From Hydrogenophaga sp. (GTDB lineage: Bacteria; Pseudomonadota; Gammaproteobacteria; Burkholderiales; Burkholderiaceae_C), in the NCBI RefSeq assembly GCF_026125785.1, contig NZ_JAHCKL010000015.1, positions 1-64,000 on the forward strand: 64,000 nt of DNA. Direction: 5' to 3'. The notes beneath the pieces are model-generated. The model made no database searches, was not told the origin of the DNA, and saw only the letters and a list, made by a program, of their open reading frames with translations. The first letter of the stretch is position 1. Every line of letters starts with the position of its first letter. The position numbers and the translations under genes were made by a program. Positions 17,424 to 24,363 of the stretch are shown here, piece by piece.

Positions 17424-18596
17424 TCATCGGCAGGTGCGCACGATGTCCAGCGCCTTGCGGTAGGCGGCGTTCACGTCCTTCAGGCCCGTGATGAAGGCGG
17501 GATGGAAGCAGAACGCCTCGGGGGGCATGCCGTCGGGCTCATAGGCCTCGCAGAAATAGGGAATGCGCATCAGCTTGTCCATGACCTCGCCGGGCACGGG
17601 CTCACCCCACGCCGGGCCAGGAGGAATGCGGTCCGAACCCGACTCGAACAGCTCCAGAAAGAACGCGGGTGGGATGGTGTAGACGCAGTCGGAGCCGATG
17701 CTTTGTTCGATATGGAAGCAATGCCTGGCCGTGCCGCTTTTGTCCACCCGCAAGCTGCACAGCAGCATCTTGATCGGCAGGCCCAGGGCTTCCACCATCG
17801 GCTGTATGCGTTGGAACAAGGCCATTTCCGCCCAGCGGATGTCGCGCACGGTCAACTCGATGCCGCGCTCCCGTGCCTGCTGCGTGAACTCCTCCTCCGC
17901 GCCCAGTCGGCCCACCATGTAGGTGATCACGGCGCGCCAGCGCGTGAGATCGACGCCATTGGCCTGGGCCTGTGCGTAGCCTGACTTCAACGCATCGAGT
18001 GCGCGCACGAACTGAGGCACGGAGAAAGACAGGGTGTTGTTGATGGAGATGCCGCGCGCGGCCAGTGCCTCAATGGCCTCGTAACCCTGCTTGCTGCCCA
18101 CCACCTTGATCATGAGGTTGGGCGATACGGCCGCCATCTCGACGCCCTGGGCCACCAGCGCCTCCGTGTCGAAGCTGGAAACCGGTGGCATCTGCGCGCA
18201 GACCCAGCCCTGGCTGCCGCCGGAACGCCTCCAGTGCTCCAGCCACAGCCGGCTCTCGTCGGCGAACGTCTCCATGTAGAGCTGCCAGTAGATGTCTTCG
18301 TCGGTCGCCGTCGTGCGGGACGCCGCGATGCGCGAAATGCGCTCGCGCGTCCGCTCAGGGTCCATCAGGAGCGACTCCAGGAACAGGCGGGGGTTGGTCG
18401 TGGAGCCTTTGAGCAGGCCGGAGCCCTCTCCCCTCCCGCCGATCAGTTGGGCGAAGCCGGCATGGAAAAGCTCGCGTTGCCTTTCCGGCAAAGTCTCGGC
18501 CAGCCGGTCTCGCCACTGGACGAAGCTCGATGGCATGGAATCCCACCAGACCTCGGCATGGGGACTGCGATGGGCAATTTGATTCAACAGCAGCAT
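17424..18596 (-). CDS. Transaldolase-family enzyme with altered active site
   Basis: 390 residues. Family blocks are clear: EVWWDSMP (Asp19, the catalytic aspartate of transaldolases), STTNPRLFLESLL (about 65-77), SPNLMIKVVGSKQG with Schiff-base Lys164, and INNTLSFSVPQF with Thr188. By eye alignment with TalB, the strand VSxEVDP...FDTE is here VCAQMPP...FDTE, so the glutamate that holds the catalytic water is Gln135. That is the residue type seen in fructose-6-phosphate aldolase. The ISPFVGRI strand reads ITYMVGRL. This suggests a specialised aldol reaction rather than the housekeeping pentose-phosphate step. First gene of the minus-strand pair. Confidence 0.85.
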   Translation of the reverse strand: MLLLNQIAHRSPHAEVWWDSMPSSFVQWRDRLAETLPERQRELFHAGFAQLIGGRGEGSGLLKGSTTNPRLFLESLLMDPERTRERISRIAASRTTATDEDIYWQLYMETFADESRLWLEHWRRSGGSQGWVCAQMPPVSSFDTEALVAQGVEMAAVSPNLMIKVVGSKQGYEAIEALAARGISINNTLSFSVPQFVRALDALKSGYAQAQANGVDLTRWRAVITYMVGRLGAEEEFTQQARERGIELTVRDIRWAEMALFQRIQPMVEALGLPIKMLLCSLRVDKSGTARHCFHIEQSIGSDCVYTIPPAFFLELFESGSDRIPPGPAWGEPVPGEVMDKLMRIPYFCEAYEPDGMPPEAFCFHPAFITGLKDVNAAYRKALDIVRTCR

Positions 18597-19065
18597 GGTT
18601 GCGCTCCCTTGATTGGGCGTTCTGTTCAGCGAGGCCGTGGTCTCGGCCCCGCCACCTCACCCGCGAAGGCCTGATGGGCATCGCGGGCGACGGAAGTGTC
18701 ACAAAGGAGACGGCGGAACAGGTTGCAAACTTCGAAGTGAAGATTTCAGGCCATGAACGTGATGAAGAACGGTTCGATCTGCGAATGGCCGTCGTCGCAT
18801 GTCCGCTCCGCATGCAGTTCGGCGTTCATTTGCGGCGACTGGGTCACGCGGTGGCGCGGTCGTCGTTCGCTTGGCATGCAACTCGAATCTGAGTCATGAC
18901 CGTTGGAGCAGCGAATCTGTTGATTCGAGACTTTCAGCACTTCTGGGCCACCGTCTTGGCCACACTCCCGGCGGCTGCCGCATGCATGGCATGCCAGGCG
19001 CCGGCGGCGGAAACAGGGAACCCTGGACCCGCCTAAAGAACGTCCATTCATCAGGGAGACATCAC
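18597..19065. other. Divergent control region between transaldolase and HAD genes
   Basis: 469 bases with no convincing gene. It separates the leftward transaldolase operon from the rightward HAD/EamA pair and is less GC-rich than its surroundings. The only notable structure is the CGAATC repeat cluster annotated separately at 18882-18929. One short frame (18753-18899, 48 codons) lacks a ribosome site and looks accidental. Confidence 0.6.
18882..18929. promoter_or_regulatory. CGAATC inverted-repeat cluster, putative operator
   Basis: CGAATC occurs at 18884-18889 and 18912-18917, and its reverse complement GATTCG at 18922-18927. The last two form a perfect hairpin-like palindrome with a TGTT spacer. 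The outer pair extends to CTCGAATC / GATTCGAG. Three half-sites in 48 bases between divergent operons suggest a shared regulator binding site. Confidence 0.5.
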
Positions 19066-19803
19066 ATGTTGGCCACCCCAGTCCTGCAGGAACCCGCACC
19101 TGCGCGCGCGCATCCCCACTTCGGCTCGCCGGGCCAGTCGGCTTTCGACGCCGTGTTGTTCGACTGCGATGGCGTGCTGGTCGACTCCGAACCCATCACC
19201 AAAGAGGTCCTGCGGGAGATGCTCACGGAAATGGGGTGGGCCATCTCCTCCGACGAGTGCATGGGCCTCTTCATCGGCAAAGCCCCCACCGATGAGGCCG
19301 CGCTGATCGAGCAGCGCACCGGGCACCGCCTCACGGAGCCATGGATTGCCGAGTTCCGCCGGCGGCGCAACGAGGCGCTGGAGCGTGAACTCCTCGCGGT
19401 GCCCAACATCCACCAGGCCGTGCACGCCGCGTACGTCCACCACGGCGGGCGCATCGCCTGTGCATCGGGGTCGGACCGGCGCAAGCTGGAACTGCAACTG
19501 GAAAAGGTCTCGCTGATGCGGTATTTCGACGGCCGCATCTTCAGCGGGCCTGAGATGAAGCGTTCCAAGCCGGCGCCAGACGTCTACCTGGCGGCCGCGC
19601 AGGCGCTGGGGGTGTCGCCGCAGCGCTGCGTGGTGATCGAGGACACCGTCACGGGCGTCACGGCCGGGGCGGCTGCCGGCGCGCTCGTGTTCGCCTACAA
19701 CCGCGAACCCATCGGCGACCTCACGCCCCGCGCACTCCTGAATGCCGGCGCAACGCTGGTGTTCCATGACATGGCGGAACTCCCATCGCTCGTATGTGGA
19801 TAG
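19066..19803 (+). CDS. HAD-superfamily hydrolase, beta-phosphoglucomutase/phosphatase type
   Basis: 245 residues. Motif I is AVLFDCDGVLVDSEPIT near residue 30 with the two catalytic aspartates, motif III is KRSKPAPDVYL, motif IV is VIEDTVTGV, and the cap domain lies between about 45 and 110. This matches sugar-phosphate phosphatases and beta-phosphoglucomutases of subfamily IA. An AGGGAG site lies eight bases before the ATG. The first 28 residues (Pro/Ala/His-rich) are an unusual extension. The end overlaps the EamA gene by ten bases, so the two are co-translated. It probably dephosphorylates a sugar product linked to the divergent transaldolase. Confidence 0.88.
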   Translation: MLATPVLQEPAPARAHPHFGSPGQSAFDAVLFDCDGVLVDSEPITKEVLREMLTEMGWAISSDECMGLFIGKAPTDEAALIEQRTGHRLTEPWIAEFRRRRNEALERELLAVPNIHQAVHAAYVHHGGRIACASGSDRRKLELQLEKVSLMRYFDGRIFSGPEMKRSKPAPDVYLAAAQALGVSPQRCVVIEDTVTGVTAGAAAGALVFAYNREPIGDLTPRALLNAGATLVFHDMAELPSLVCG

Positions 19804-20756
19804 GCCTGGGCGCCGGTGCGCTGGCCGGCGCGCTGTGGGGGCTGGTGTTCATCGCGCCACGCATGTCCGCCGGCTACTCGACGGTGGACCTGGCGGCGGG
19901 CCGCTTCATGGTCTACGGGCTGGTCTCGGTGGCCCACCTGGCCCTGACCGACGGCCTTCGCAGCCGGCCCAGCCCTGCCCAGGCGCTGGCCGCCCTCGGC
20001 ATGAGCGTGCTGGGATTCACCGGGTACTACGCCCTGCTGGCCTTCGCCATCCGCAACGCGGGTACCGAATTGCCCACCCTCATCATTGGCACCATCCCCC
20101 TCTGGGTGACCGTGCTGGGCAAACCCCAGGACCTCAGGCTGAGCGCGCTGCTGCCGGGCATTGCATTGACTATCCTGGGTCTCCTGCTCATGGCCAGCGC
20201 ACAGGCGCCCGACGCATCCGGACAGTCAGCCACCGGCCACTGGGTGGGCCTGGGGGCCACCGCGCTGGCCCTGGCGTTCTGGGTCGCGTTCTCCCTCCTG
20301 AACTCGCGCTGGCTCGCCGCCCATCCCGATCTGGGCGCCACGCGGTGGACCAACTGGCTGGGCATCGGCGCGGGCCTGGGAGGGCTTGCACTGTGGTGGA
20401 CCGCCGGCTCACCCATCGAGGTACTGGCGCAGCAACCGCGGCTCCTGGAACTCGTCCTCCTCGTGGCGGTGCTGGGCGTGGGTTCCACGTGGCTGGCCAC
20501 CGTGTGCTGGAACGTGGCGAGCCAGCGCCTGAGCGCCAGCCTGTGTGGTCAGTTGATCCTGTGCGAGACCTTGTTTGCGCTGCTGTACTCGTTTACATGG
20601 GACCAGCGCTACCCCAGCGTGGCGCAAGTGACCGCCTGCGTATTGTTTACGGCCGGCATCGTCGCTTCGGTTCGCGCCCATGGCCCTGCGGCCCAACGTC
20701 TTGGGCACGGGCATGGGCCGCCTGCCCAGCCTGTGCCAGGAGGCCATGGCCCGTGA
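19794..20756 (+). CDS. EamA (DMT) family transporter with altered C-terminus
   Basis: 320 residues with ten hydrophobic spans as expected of EamA/RhaT-type metabolite exporters. A natural end would be shortly after the last span (FTAGIVASVRAH). The final 20 or so residues, rich in Gly, His and Pro, are instead an out-of-frame reading of an RTX-protein fragment that recurs further right (see 20684-20790). The 3' end has thus been replaced by recombination; the membrane part is complete, so it may still work. It overlaps the HAD gene and probably exports or imports the compound handled by this cluster. Confidence 0.85.
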   Translation: MWIGLGAGALAGALWGLVFIAPRMSAGYSTVDLAAGRFMVYGLVSVAHLALTDGLRSRPSPAQALAALGMSVLGFTGYYALLAFAIRNAGTELPTLIIGTIPLWVTVLGKPQDLRLSALLPGIALTILGLLLMASAQAPDASGQSATGHWVGLGATALALAFWVAFSLLNSRWLAAHPDLGATRWTNWLGIGAGLGGLALWWTAGSPIEVLAQQPRLLELVLLVAVLGVGSTWLATVCWNVASQRLSASLCGQLILCETLFALLYSFTWDQRYPSVAQVTACVLFTAGIVASVRAHGPAAQRLGHGHGPPAQPVPGGHGP

Positions 20757-20790
20757 AGGACGAACCGGGCCTCGTCTTCGAAACAAGTTG
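20684..20790 (+). pseudogene. RTX-protein C-terminal remnant (copy A)
   Basis: In the frame starting at 20680 the DNA reads ALRPNVLGTGMGRLPSLCQEAMA, clearly related to ALPDAMGMGNLPSLRQAMA in the better copies near 22.3 and 23.5 kb. It is followed by GAACCGGGCCTCGT, matching the trailer GAACCGGGCTTCGT of copy B. It is degenerate and overlaps the end of the EamA gene in another frame. This is the leftmost of the repeated cassette fragments. Confidence 0.7.
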
Positions 20791-20993
20791 ATTGCGCAGA
20801 TTCAGCCGCACAGGTCTATCAGGCGCGATTTCATGCAATTGCCTCTGATGCAGCTTGAACGGTACCCATGATGTGGATCTGACTCCCCATCTGATCGATT
20901 CATCGGCGGCCTTGTCGGACTGCATGGCCAACTGGTCAAGAGACCTCAATGGGGCGCAAAACCAAGACATTGGATACATCGTCAAGGAGCCAT

Positions 20994-21221
20994 ATGCCTG
21001 AACTGTTGAACTGCTCGTTGTGCAAACACAAGGTGTCCAGTGACGCAAGCACTTGCCCTGGTTGCGGGACTGCTTCATTCAAGCCCAGATCCGGGGGGTC
21101 GTCGCGCCCGGGCCCTCAAATTACATGCCCGACATGCCACGGTTCAGGCCAACTGACCCGAGAGCGAACGACGCTGCGTTGTCATGGCTGCTCGGGGCGG
21201 GGATCGGTTCCGTCTTATTGA
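20994..21221 (+). CDS. Small zinc-ribbon / DnaJ-like cysteine-rich protein
   Basis: 75 residues. The first part has CSLCKHKVSSDASTCPGCG, a four-cysteine zinc ribbon of the double-zinc-ribbon kind. The second has CPTCHGSGQ and CHGCSGRG, two CxxCxGxG units as in the DnaJ central zinc domain. ATG at 20994 is preferred because AAGGAG lies four bases upstream; an ATG at 20949 in the same frame lacks one. It may be a small metal-binding chaperone-like protein. It lies inside the cassette island between copy A and copy C and has no recognisable partner. Confidence 0.65.
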   Translation: MPELLNCSLCKHKVSSDASTCPGCGTASFKPRSGGSSRPGPQITCPTCHGSGQLTRERTTLRCHGCSGRGSVPSY

Positions 21222-21236
21222 CGGCCAGCGCGCCGC

Positions 21237-21350
21237 GCCCGTGCTCCCTTCCCGTCCGTTTTAACCCTTGCGAACATCTCGTCGCCTGAGGGAGATATCT
21301 CATCCATAGGCCTGGTGGTGGAGGGGGCTGATGGGCGGCTCATCATGTTT
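21237..21350 (+). repeat. Cassette trailer remnant (copy C)
   Basis: The block GCTCCCTTCCCGTCC...TTTTAACCC...ATCTCGTCGCCTGAGGGA matches the sequence that follows the RTX fragments at 22380-22450 (copy B) and 23560-23620 (copy D). The GGGCGGCTCATCATG at its end matches the end of the copy B trailer. The coding part upstream is lost. It directly precedes two AT-rich genes. Confidence 0.65.
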
Positions 21351-21429
21351 GTAGATATTCGCCGTTGCGATGCGCGATGTGTTGCGCGTGGCATTTGATT
21401 CCGACTTTAATTTTTGAAGTGAGGTATCT

Positions 21430-21678
21430 ATGGAGTTTGTATATAAGGGCAATTTTCTGTATTCATCTCTCGTCATCTTTTGGTTGACTGTTGGTGCTAT
21501 ATGGCTGTTGCCGATGAAGAGGCGCCTTCAAAAGAAACATGGCTTTGATAAGAGTAATGATTACTTTATTGATCTGGCCCGGGCTGGTGACCCAGAGTCT
21601 AAGAGGGTTGTGATGCATACCAAAATTCATCTTGTGTTATCGGCTTCTACCTCTGGATTGATGTTCATGTTCTTTTGA
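21430..21678 (+). CDS. AT-rich small membrane protein, hypothetical
   Basis: 82 residues, beginning at an ATG preceded by AAGTGAGG. Two hydrophobic segments (about 9-27 and 67-81) flank a charged middle with a KHGFDKSNDYF segment. No family recognised. Base composition and codon use (many A/T third positions) differ sharply from the 70% GC surroundings, indicating transfer. It is followed after 97 bases by another small AT-rich gene and preceded by a cassette trailer. An inner-membrane immunity protein is one possibility suggested by context only. Confidence 0.65.
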   Translation: MEFVYKGNFLYSSLVIFWLTVGAIWLLPMKRRLQKKHGFDKSNDYFIDLARAGDPESKRVVMHTKIHLVLSASTSGLMFMFF

Positions 21679-21775
21679 TTTGATGGCTGGAGTCACCAGT
21701 AGCGGGCTGTGCTTTTATGGCTCTTGCCAGAGTTAATTCGAAGAGCCTGATGCCTGTGTTGAATGGAGGTGGGTG

Positions 21776-21973
21776 GTGAAAATCTTGTTTGTGGTTGTTC
21801 TGCTTATTGTTGTGGCGATCCAGTTCTATTTCTCGTGGAGGATATTTTCTATGAGGAAAAATTTTGATTCTGAGAAAAATAAAATCGAAAGAATGATGAA
21901 GCACAGTAGAAGAATGCAGCTGATGGGGCTGCTGTTCTTTGCGGCTGTCTATTTTTCAGGGGGATTCAAATAG
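21776..21973 (+). CDS. AT-rich small membrane protein, hypothetical
   Basis: 65 residues. A hydrophobic N-terminal span (about 3-20) precedes a lysine/arginine-rich helix (RKNFDSEKNKIERMMKHSRR) and a second span at the end (about 47-60). GTG at 21776 is preferred over GTG at 21773 because GGAGGT ends five bases before it. No family recognised. AT-rich like its neighbour and probably co-transcribed with it. The next RTX fragment begins about 50 bases downstream. Confidence 0.6.
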   Translation: MKILFVVVLLIVVAIQFYFSWRIFSMRKNFDSEKNKIERMMKHSRRMQLMGLLFFAAVYFSGGFK

Positions 21974-22017
21974 GTCGCAGCAAGTGCGACGGAATGGTTG
22001 CGGAGACTGGTGGATCT

Positions 22018-22416
22018 CTACGCACACCACCACAAGCTGGGTGCATCTGGAAAGACGGCGACGGCCAGACCGACGCGGGCGAACTCCTCAGCCTGGAACA
22101 GGCCAGGGTGCTCAAGCTCAACCTGCGCTACGCCGACCTGAGCAACCACGTCAACACCGCAGACCCCCAGGGCAACCAGCACCGCCAGGTAGGCAGCTAC
22201 GTGGCCGCCGCCGACGGCAGCACACGCGGCATGAACGACGTGTGGTTCTCCGTCAACCCCGGGCAGACCGCGGACCTCAACCCTGTGCCCGTGAGCGAGG
22301 CCATCGCCGCGCTGCCCGACGCCATGGGCATGGGCAACCTGCCCAGCCTGCGCCAGGCCATGGCGCGGGCACCGCGCCGTTCTCCTTCTCGTACCTCCGC
22401 CCCGCTCGCTCATTAA
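22018..22416 (+). pseudogene. RTX/EF-hand exoprotein C-terminal fragment (copy B)
   Basis: The frame reads IWKDGDGQTDAGELLSLEQA, an EF-hand/dockerin-like calcium loop seen before the RTX region of large type I-secreted proteins, then KLNLRYADLSN and ends with ALPDAMGMGNLPSLRQAMA before the stop at 22416. Compared with copy D it lacks eight bases near 22046 (a frameshift) and six bases near 22057, and everything further upstream. The rest is nearly identical to copy D. It cannot make a functional exoprotein; an ATG at 21994 could at most give a short peptide. Confidence 0.8.
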
Positions 22417-22560
22417 CCCGCACGGGTATCTCGTCACCTGAGAGAAATGCCCCGCCATGGGCTTGATGGCCAAGAGGCGGCGGCTCATGAAGAACGAACC
22501 GGGCTTCGTTACTTTATTACTGGGCGGCTGATACGGCACTCATCATGCTTGGCGGTATTC
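22417..22560 (+). repeat. Cassette trailer after RTX copy B
   Basis: This conserved non-coding trailer starts at CCGCACGGGTATCTCGTC and runs through AAGAACGAACCGGGCTTCGTTACTTTA to GGGCGGCTGATACGGCACTCATCATG. Its first 110 bases match the trailer of copy D closely and that of copy C more loosely. It ends where GC content drops abruptly into the next small gene. Confidence 0.7.
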
Positions 22561-22630
22561 GTCATCTTGATTGCTTGTGCAGTGCGTTTGGAATTTGATG
22601 CGAAATACTTCTTGAAAAGGACGTTTGATA

Positions 22631-23083
22631 GTGAAAATTGCGAAATCTCAATTTTTAATCTTGGCAATTTTTGTGAGCATCTTATGCCTGCTCTGGGGTG
22701 CTTTGAAATACTACTCCATGCAAAATGAAAGCAAATACAAGGTGCTCATCAATATGCATGCTTCTGCGTTGCAGAATGGGGCTTCTGAAACTATAGATAT
22801 GGGTCAAGAAATTCGCAAAATATGCTTGCAACCTCCATATGTAGCGTTAGATGATTTTGGGCGGAGTTCAGGGGAGCATCTAAAAGCATATAAAAAACTA
22901 AAAGATGGGCAGGTTGGCGTGCATTTTTTTCTTCGAACTAGCGGACATAGTTATGCCATTTTTAACGATTCAAAACTGCATGTGGACGTGATGTCTAAAG
23001 GACTCTGTGGCCTATCTTCGATGCTGACACTGAGTAATCGAGATGGCTTGATTTTTATCCGAGTGGAAGGGGGTAATCTATGA
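22631..23083 (+). CDS. AT-rich membrane-anchored, probably periplasmic protein, hypothetical
   Basis: 150 residues from the GTG at 22631, which has AAAAGGA nine bases upstream; an upstream TTG in the same frame is less likely. One N-terminal membrane span or uncleaved signal (about 6-26) is followed by a soluble domain containing KICLQPPYVALDDFG and GHSYAIFND and ending at a conserved-looking Cys region (SKGLCGLSSM). No family recognised with certainty. Strongly AT-rich compared with the flanking RTX fragments. Topology and position right after an RTX cassette trailer would suit a periplasmic immunity protein (inference). Confidence 0.65.
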   Translation: MKIAKSQFLILAIFVSILCLLWGALKYYSMQNESKYKVLINMHASALQNGASETIDMGQEIRKICLQPPYVALDDFGRSSGEHLKAYKKLKDGQVGVHFFLRTSGHSYAIFNDSKLHVDVMSKGLCGLSSMLTLSNRDGLIFIRVEGGNL

Positions 23084-23135
23084 TCATAATTTCACCACTG
23101 TTTTATACGGGTGATATCCTAAAAATAGCAGAAGT

Positions 23136-23591
23136 GATGCCCTGGCCGAACTCGACGACAACCGCGACGGCGTCGTCGACGCCCTGGACACCACGAGCTG
23201 GGCGCAACTGCGCATCTGGAAAGACAGCGACAGCGACGGCCAGACCGACGCGGGCGAACTCCTCACGCCGGAACAGGCCGGAGTGCTCAAGCTCAACCTG
23301 CGCTACGCCGACCTCAGCAACCGCGTCAACACCGCAGACCCCCAGGGCAACCAGCACCGCCAGGTCGGCAGCTACGTGGCCGCTGCCGACGGCAGCACGC
23401 GCGGCATGCACGACGTGTGGTTCTCCGTCAACCCCGGGCAGAGCGTGGACCTCAACCCCGTGCCCGTGAGCGAGGCCATCGCCGCGCTGCCCGACGCCAT
23501 GGGCATGGGCAACCTGCCCAGCCTGCACCAGGCCATGGCGCGGGTGCCGCGCCGCTCTCCCTCTCGTGCCTCCGCCCCGTTCGCTCATTAA
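23136..23591 (+). pseudogene. RTX/EF-hand exoprotein C-terminal fragment (copy D)
   Basis: The longest copy. It reads DALAELDDNRDGVVDALDTT, IWKDSDSDGQTDAGELLTPEQA (two calcium-loop-like acidic repeats), then KLNLRYADLSNRVNTADPQ and ALPDAMGMGNLPSLHQAMA, stopping at 23591. In intact relatives this block lies before the final RTX nonapeptides of very large type I-secreted proteins. Here it begins abruptly at 23136 after AT-rich DNA and has no start signal, so it is a truncated fragment. Over about 370 bases it is nearly identical to copy B. Confidence 0.8.
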
Positions 23592-23691
23592 CCCGCACGG
23601 GTATCTCGTCGCCTGAGGGAAATGCCTCGCGCATGGGCTTGGTGGTCGAAAGGCGGCGGCCCATGAAGAACGAACTGGGCTTCGTAACTTT
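23592..23691 (+). repeat. Cassette trailer after RTX copy D
   Basis: It matches the copy B trailer almost base for base from CCGCACGGGTATCTCGTC through GAACTGGGCTTCGTAACTTTA. It then diverges into a different RTX fragment rather than into a small AT-rich gene. Confidence 0.7.
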
Positions 23692-24117
23692 ATGAGTAGG
23701 TTGCGGAAACGGATGTTCATCATGCGTGACGCCCCGGCGGGGGTAGGCAAGTACAACGTGCTGCAGTTCAAGGCGGGCATCGCGCCGGGGGACGTGGTGG
23801 TCACCCGGTCCGACGATGCGCTGGTGCTCGGCATCGCGGGCAGCACGGACAAGGTCACGGTCGCGTACTTCTTCTACCAGGGCGACCCTGGCAACAACTA
23901 CAACCCCATACAGGCCGTGAAGTTCGCCGATGGCACGGTGTGGAACACGGCGCAGATCGTGAGCCAACTGCCCGTCTACGCCAACAGCAGCGCCACTCTG
24001 GGCAATGAGCAAAAGGACCTGGTGCTGACGGGGTCGACCAACGCATCGGGCACCGGCAACGCGCTGAACAACAACCTGACGGGCAACACCGGCAGCAATG
24101 TGCTGCTGGGACTGGCG
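23692..24117 (+). pseudogene. RTX calcium-binding protein fragment (HCBP-related domain)
   Basis: From about 23752 the frame reads YNVLQFKAGIAPGDVVVTRS, then ALVLGIAG and AVKFADGTVWNTAQIVSQ, the signature of the haemolysin-type calcium-binding protein related domain. An RTX-like stretch follows (LTGNTGSNVLLGLAGG) before the homology stops near 24117. The frame stays open beyond that only by chance and runs into the opposite-strand gene. It is a piece of a different part of a large RTX exoprotein, broken at both ends. Confidence 0.75.
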
Positions 24118-24337
24118 GGTGGCGCGCTACGAACTCAAGCCGTCGGCCAAGGGCAAGCCGCCACTGGCGGTGTGGACGGCGTTCTGGGCGGGTGCGGACG
24201 GCCGTCGCCGCAGCCGCGCATTCTCGGTCAGCCGATGGGGCGAGGAGGGGGCCAGGCTCAAGGCGATCGAAGCGCGCGAGCTGAGCGTGGCGCTGGTCGC
24301 TGCGGAGCGGACCACGCCGCGCAGGCGGGTGTCCTGA
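24108..24337 (+). pseudogene. Fragment of an AP2-like DNA-binding protein (tentative)
   Basis: Downstream of the broken RTX fragment, and in a different frame, the sequence reads RVARYELKPSAKGKPPLAVW, then SRAFSVSRWGEEGARLKAIEAR. The last part resembles the AP2-type domain found in phage and mobile-element proteins (a W.A.W strand followed by FSVSKYGE..A). It has no start codon of its own and ends at 24337. It may mark the right border of the island. The family call is tentative. Confidence 0.4.
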
Positions 24338-24363
24338 GGTCTGGATGGGGAGCCCCGCGTTGC

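Noticed and set aside
18753-18899. Short frame of 48 codons with several cysteines, considered as a peptide precursor
   Set aside because: No Shine-Dalgarno sequence, no modifying enzyme nearby, and it overlaps the likely operator region; more probably chance.
20757-20993. Possible insertion-sequence remnant in the gap after copy A
   Set aside because: No terminal inverted repeats, no transposase similarity in any frame that I could recognise; left as unassigned island DNA.
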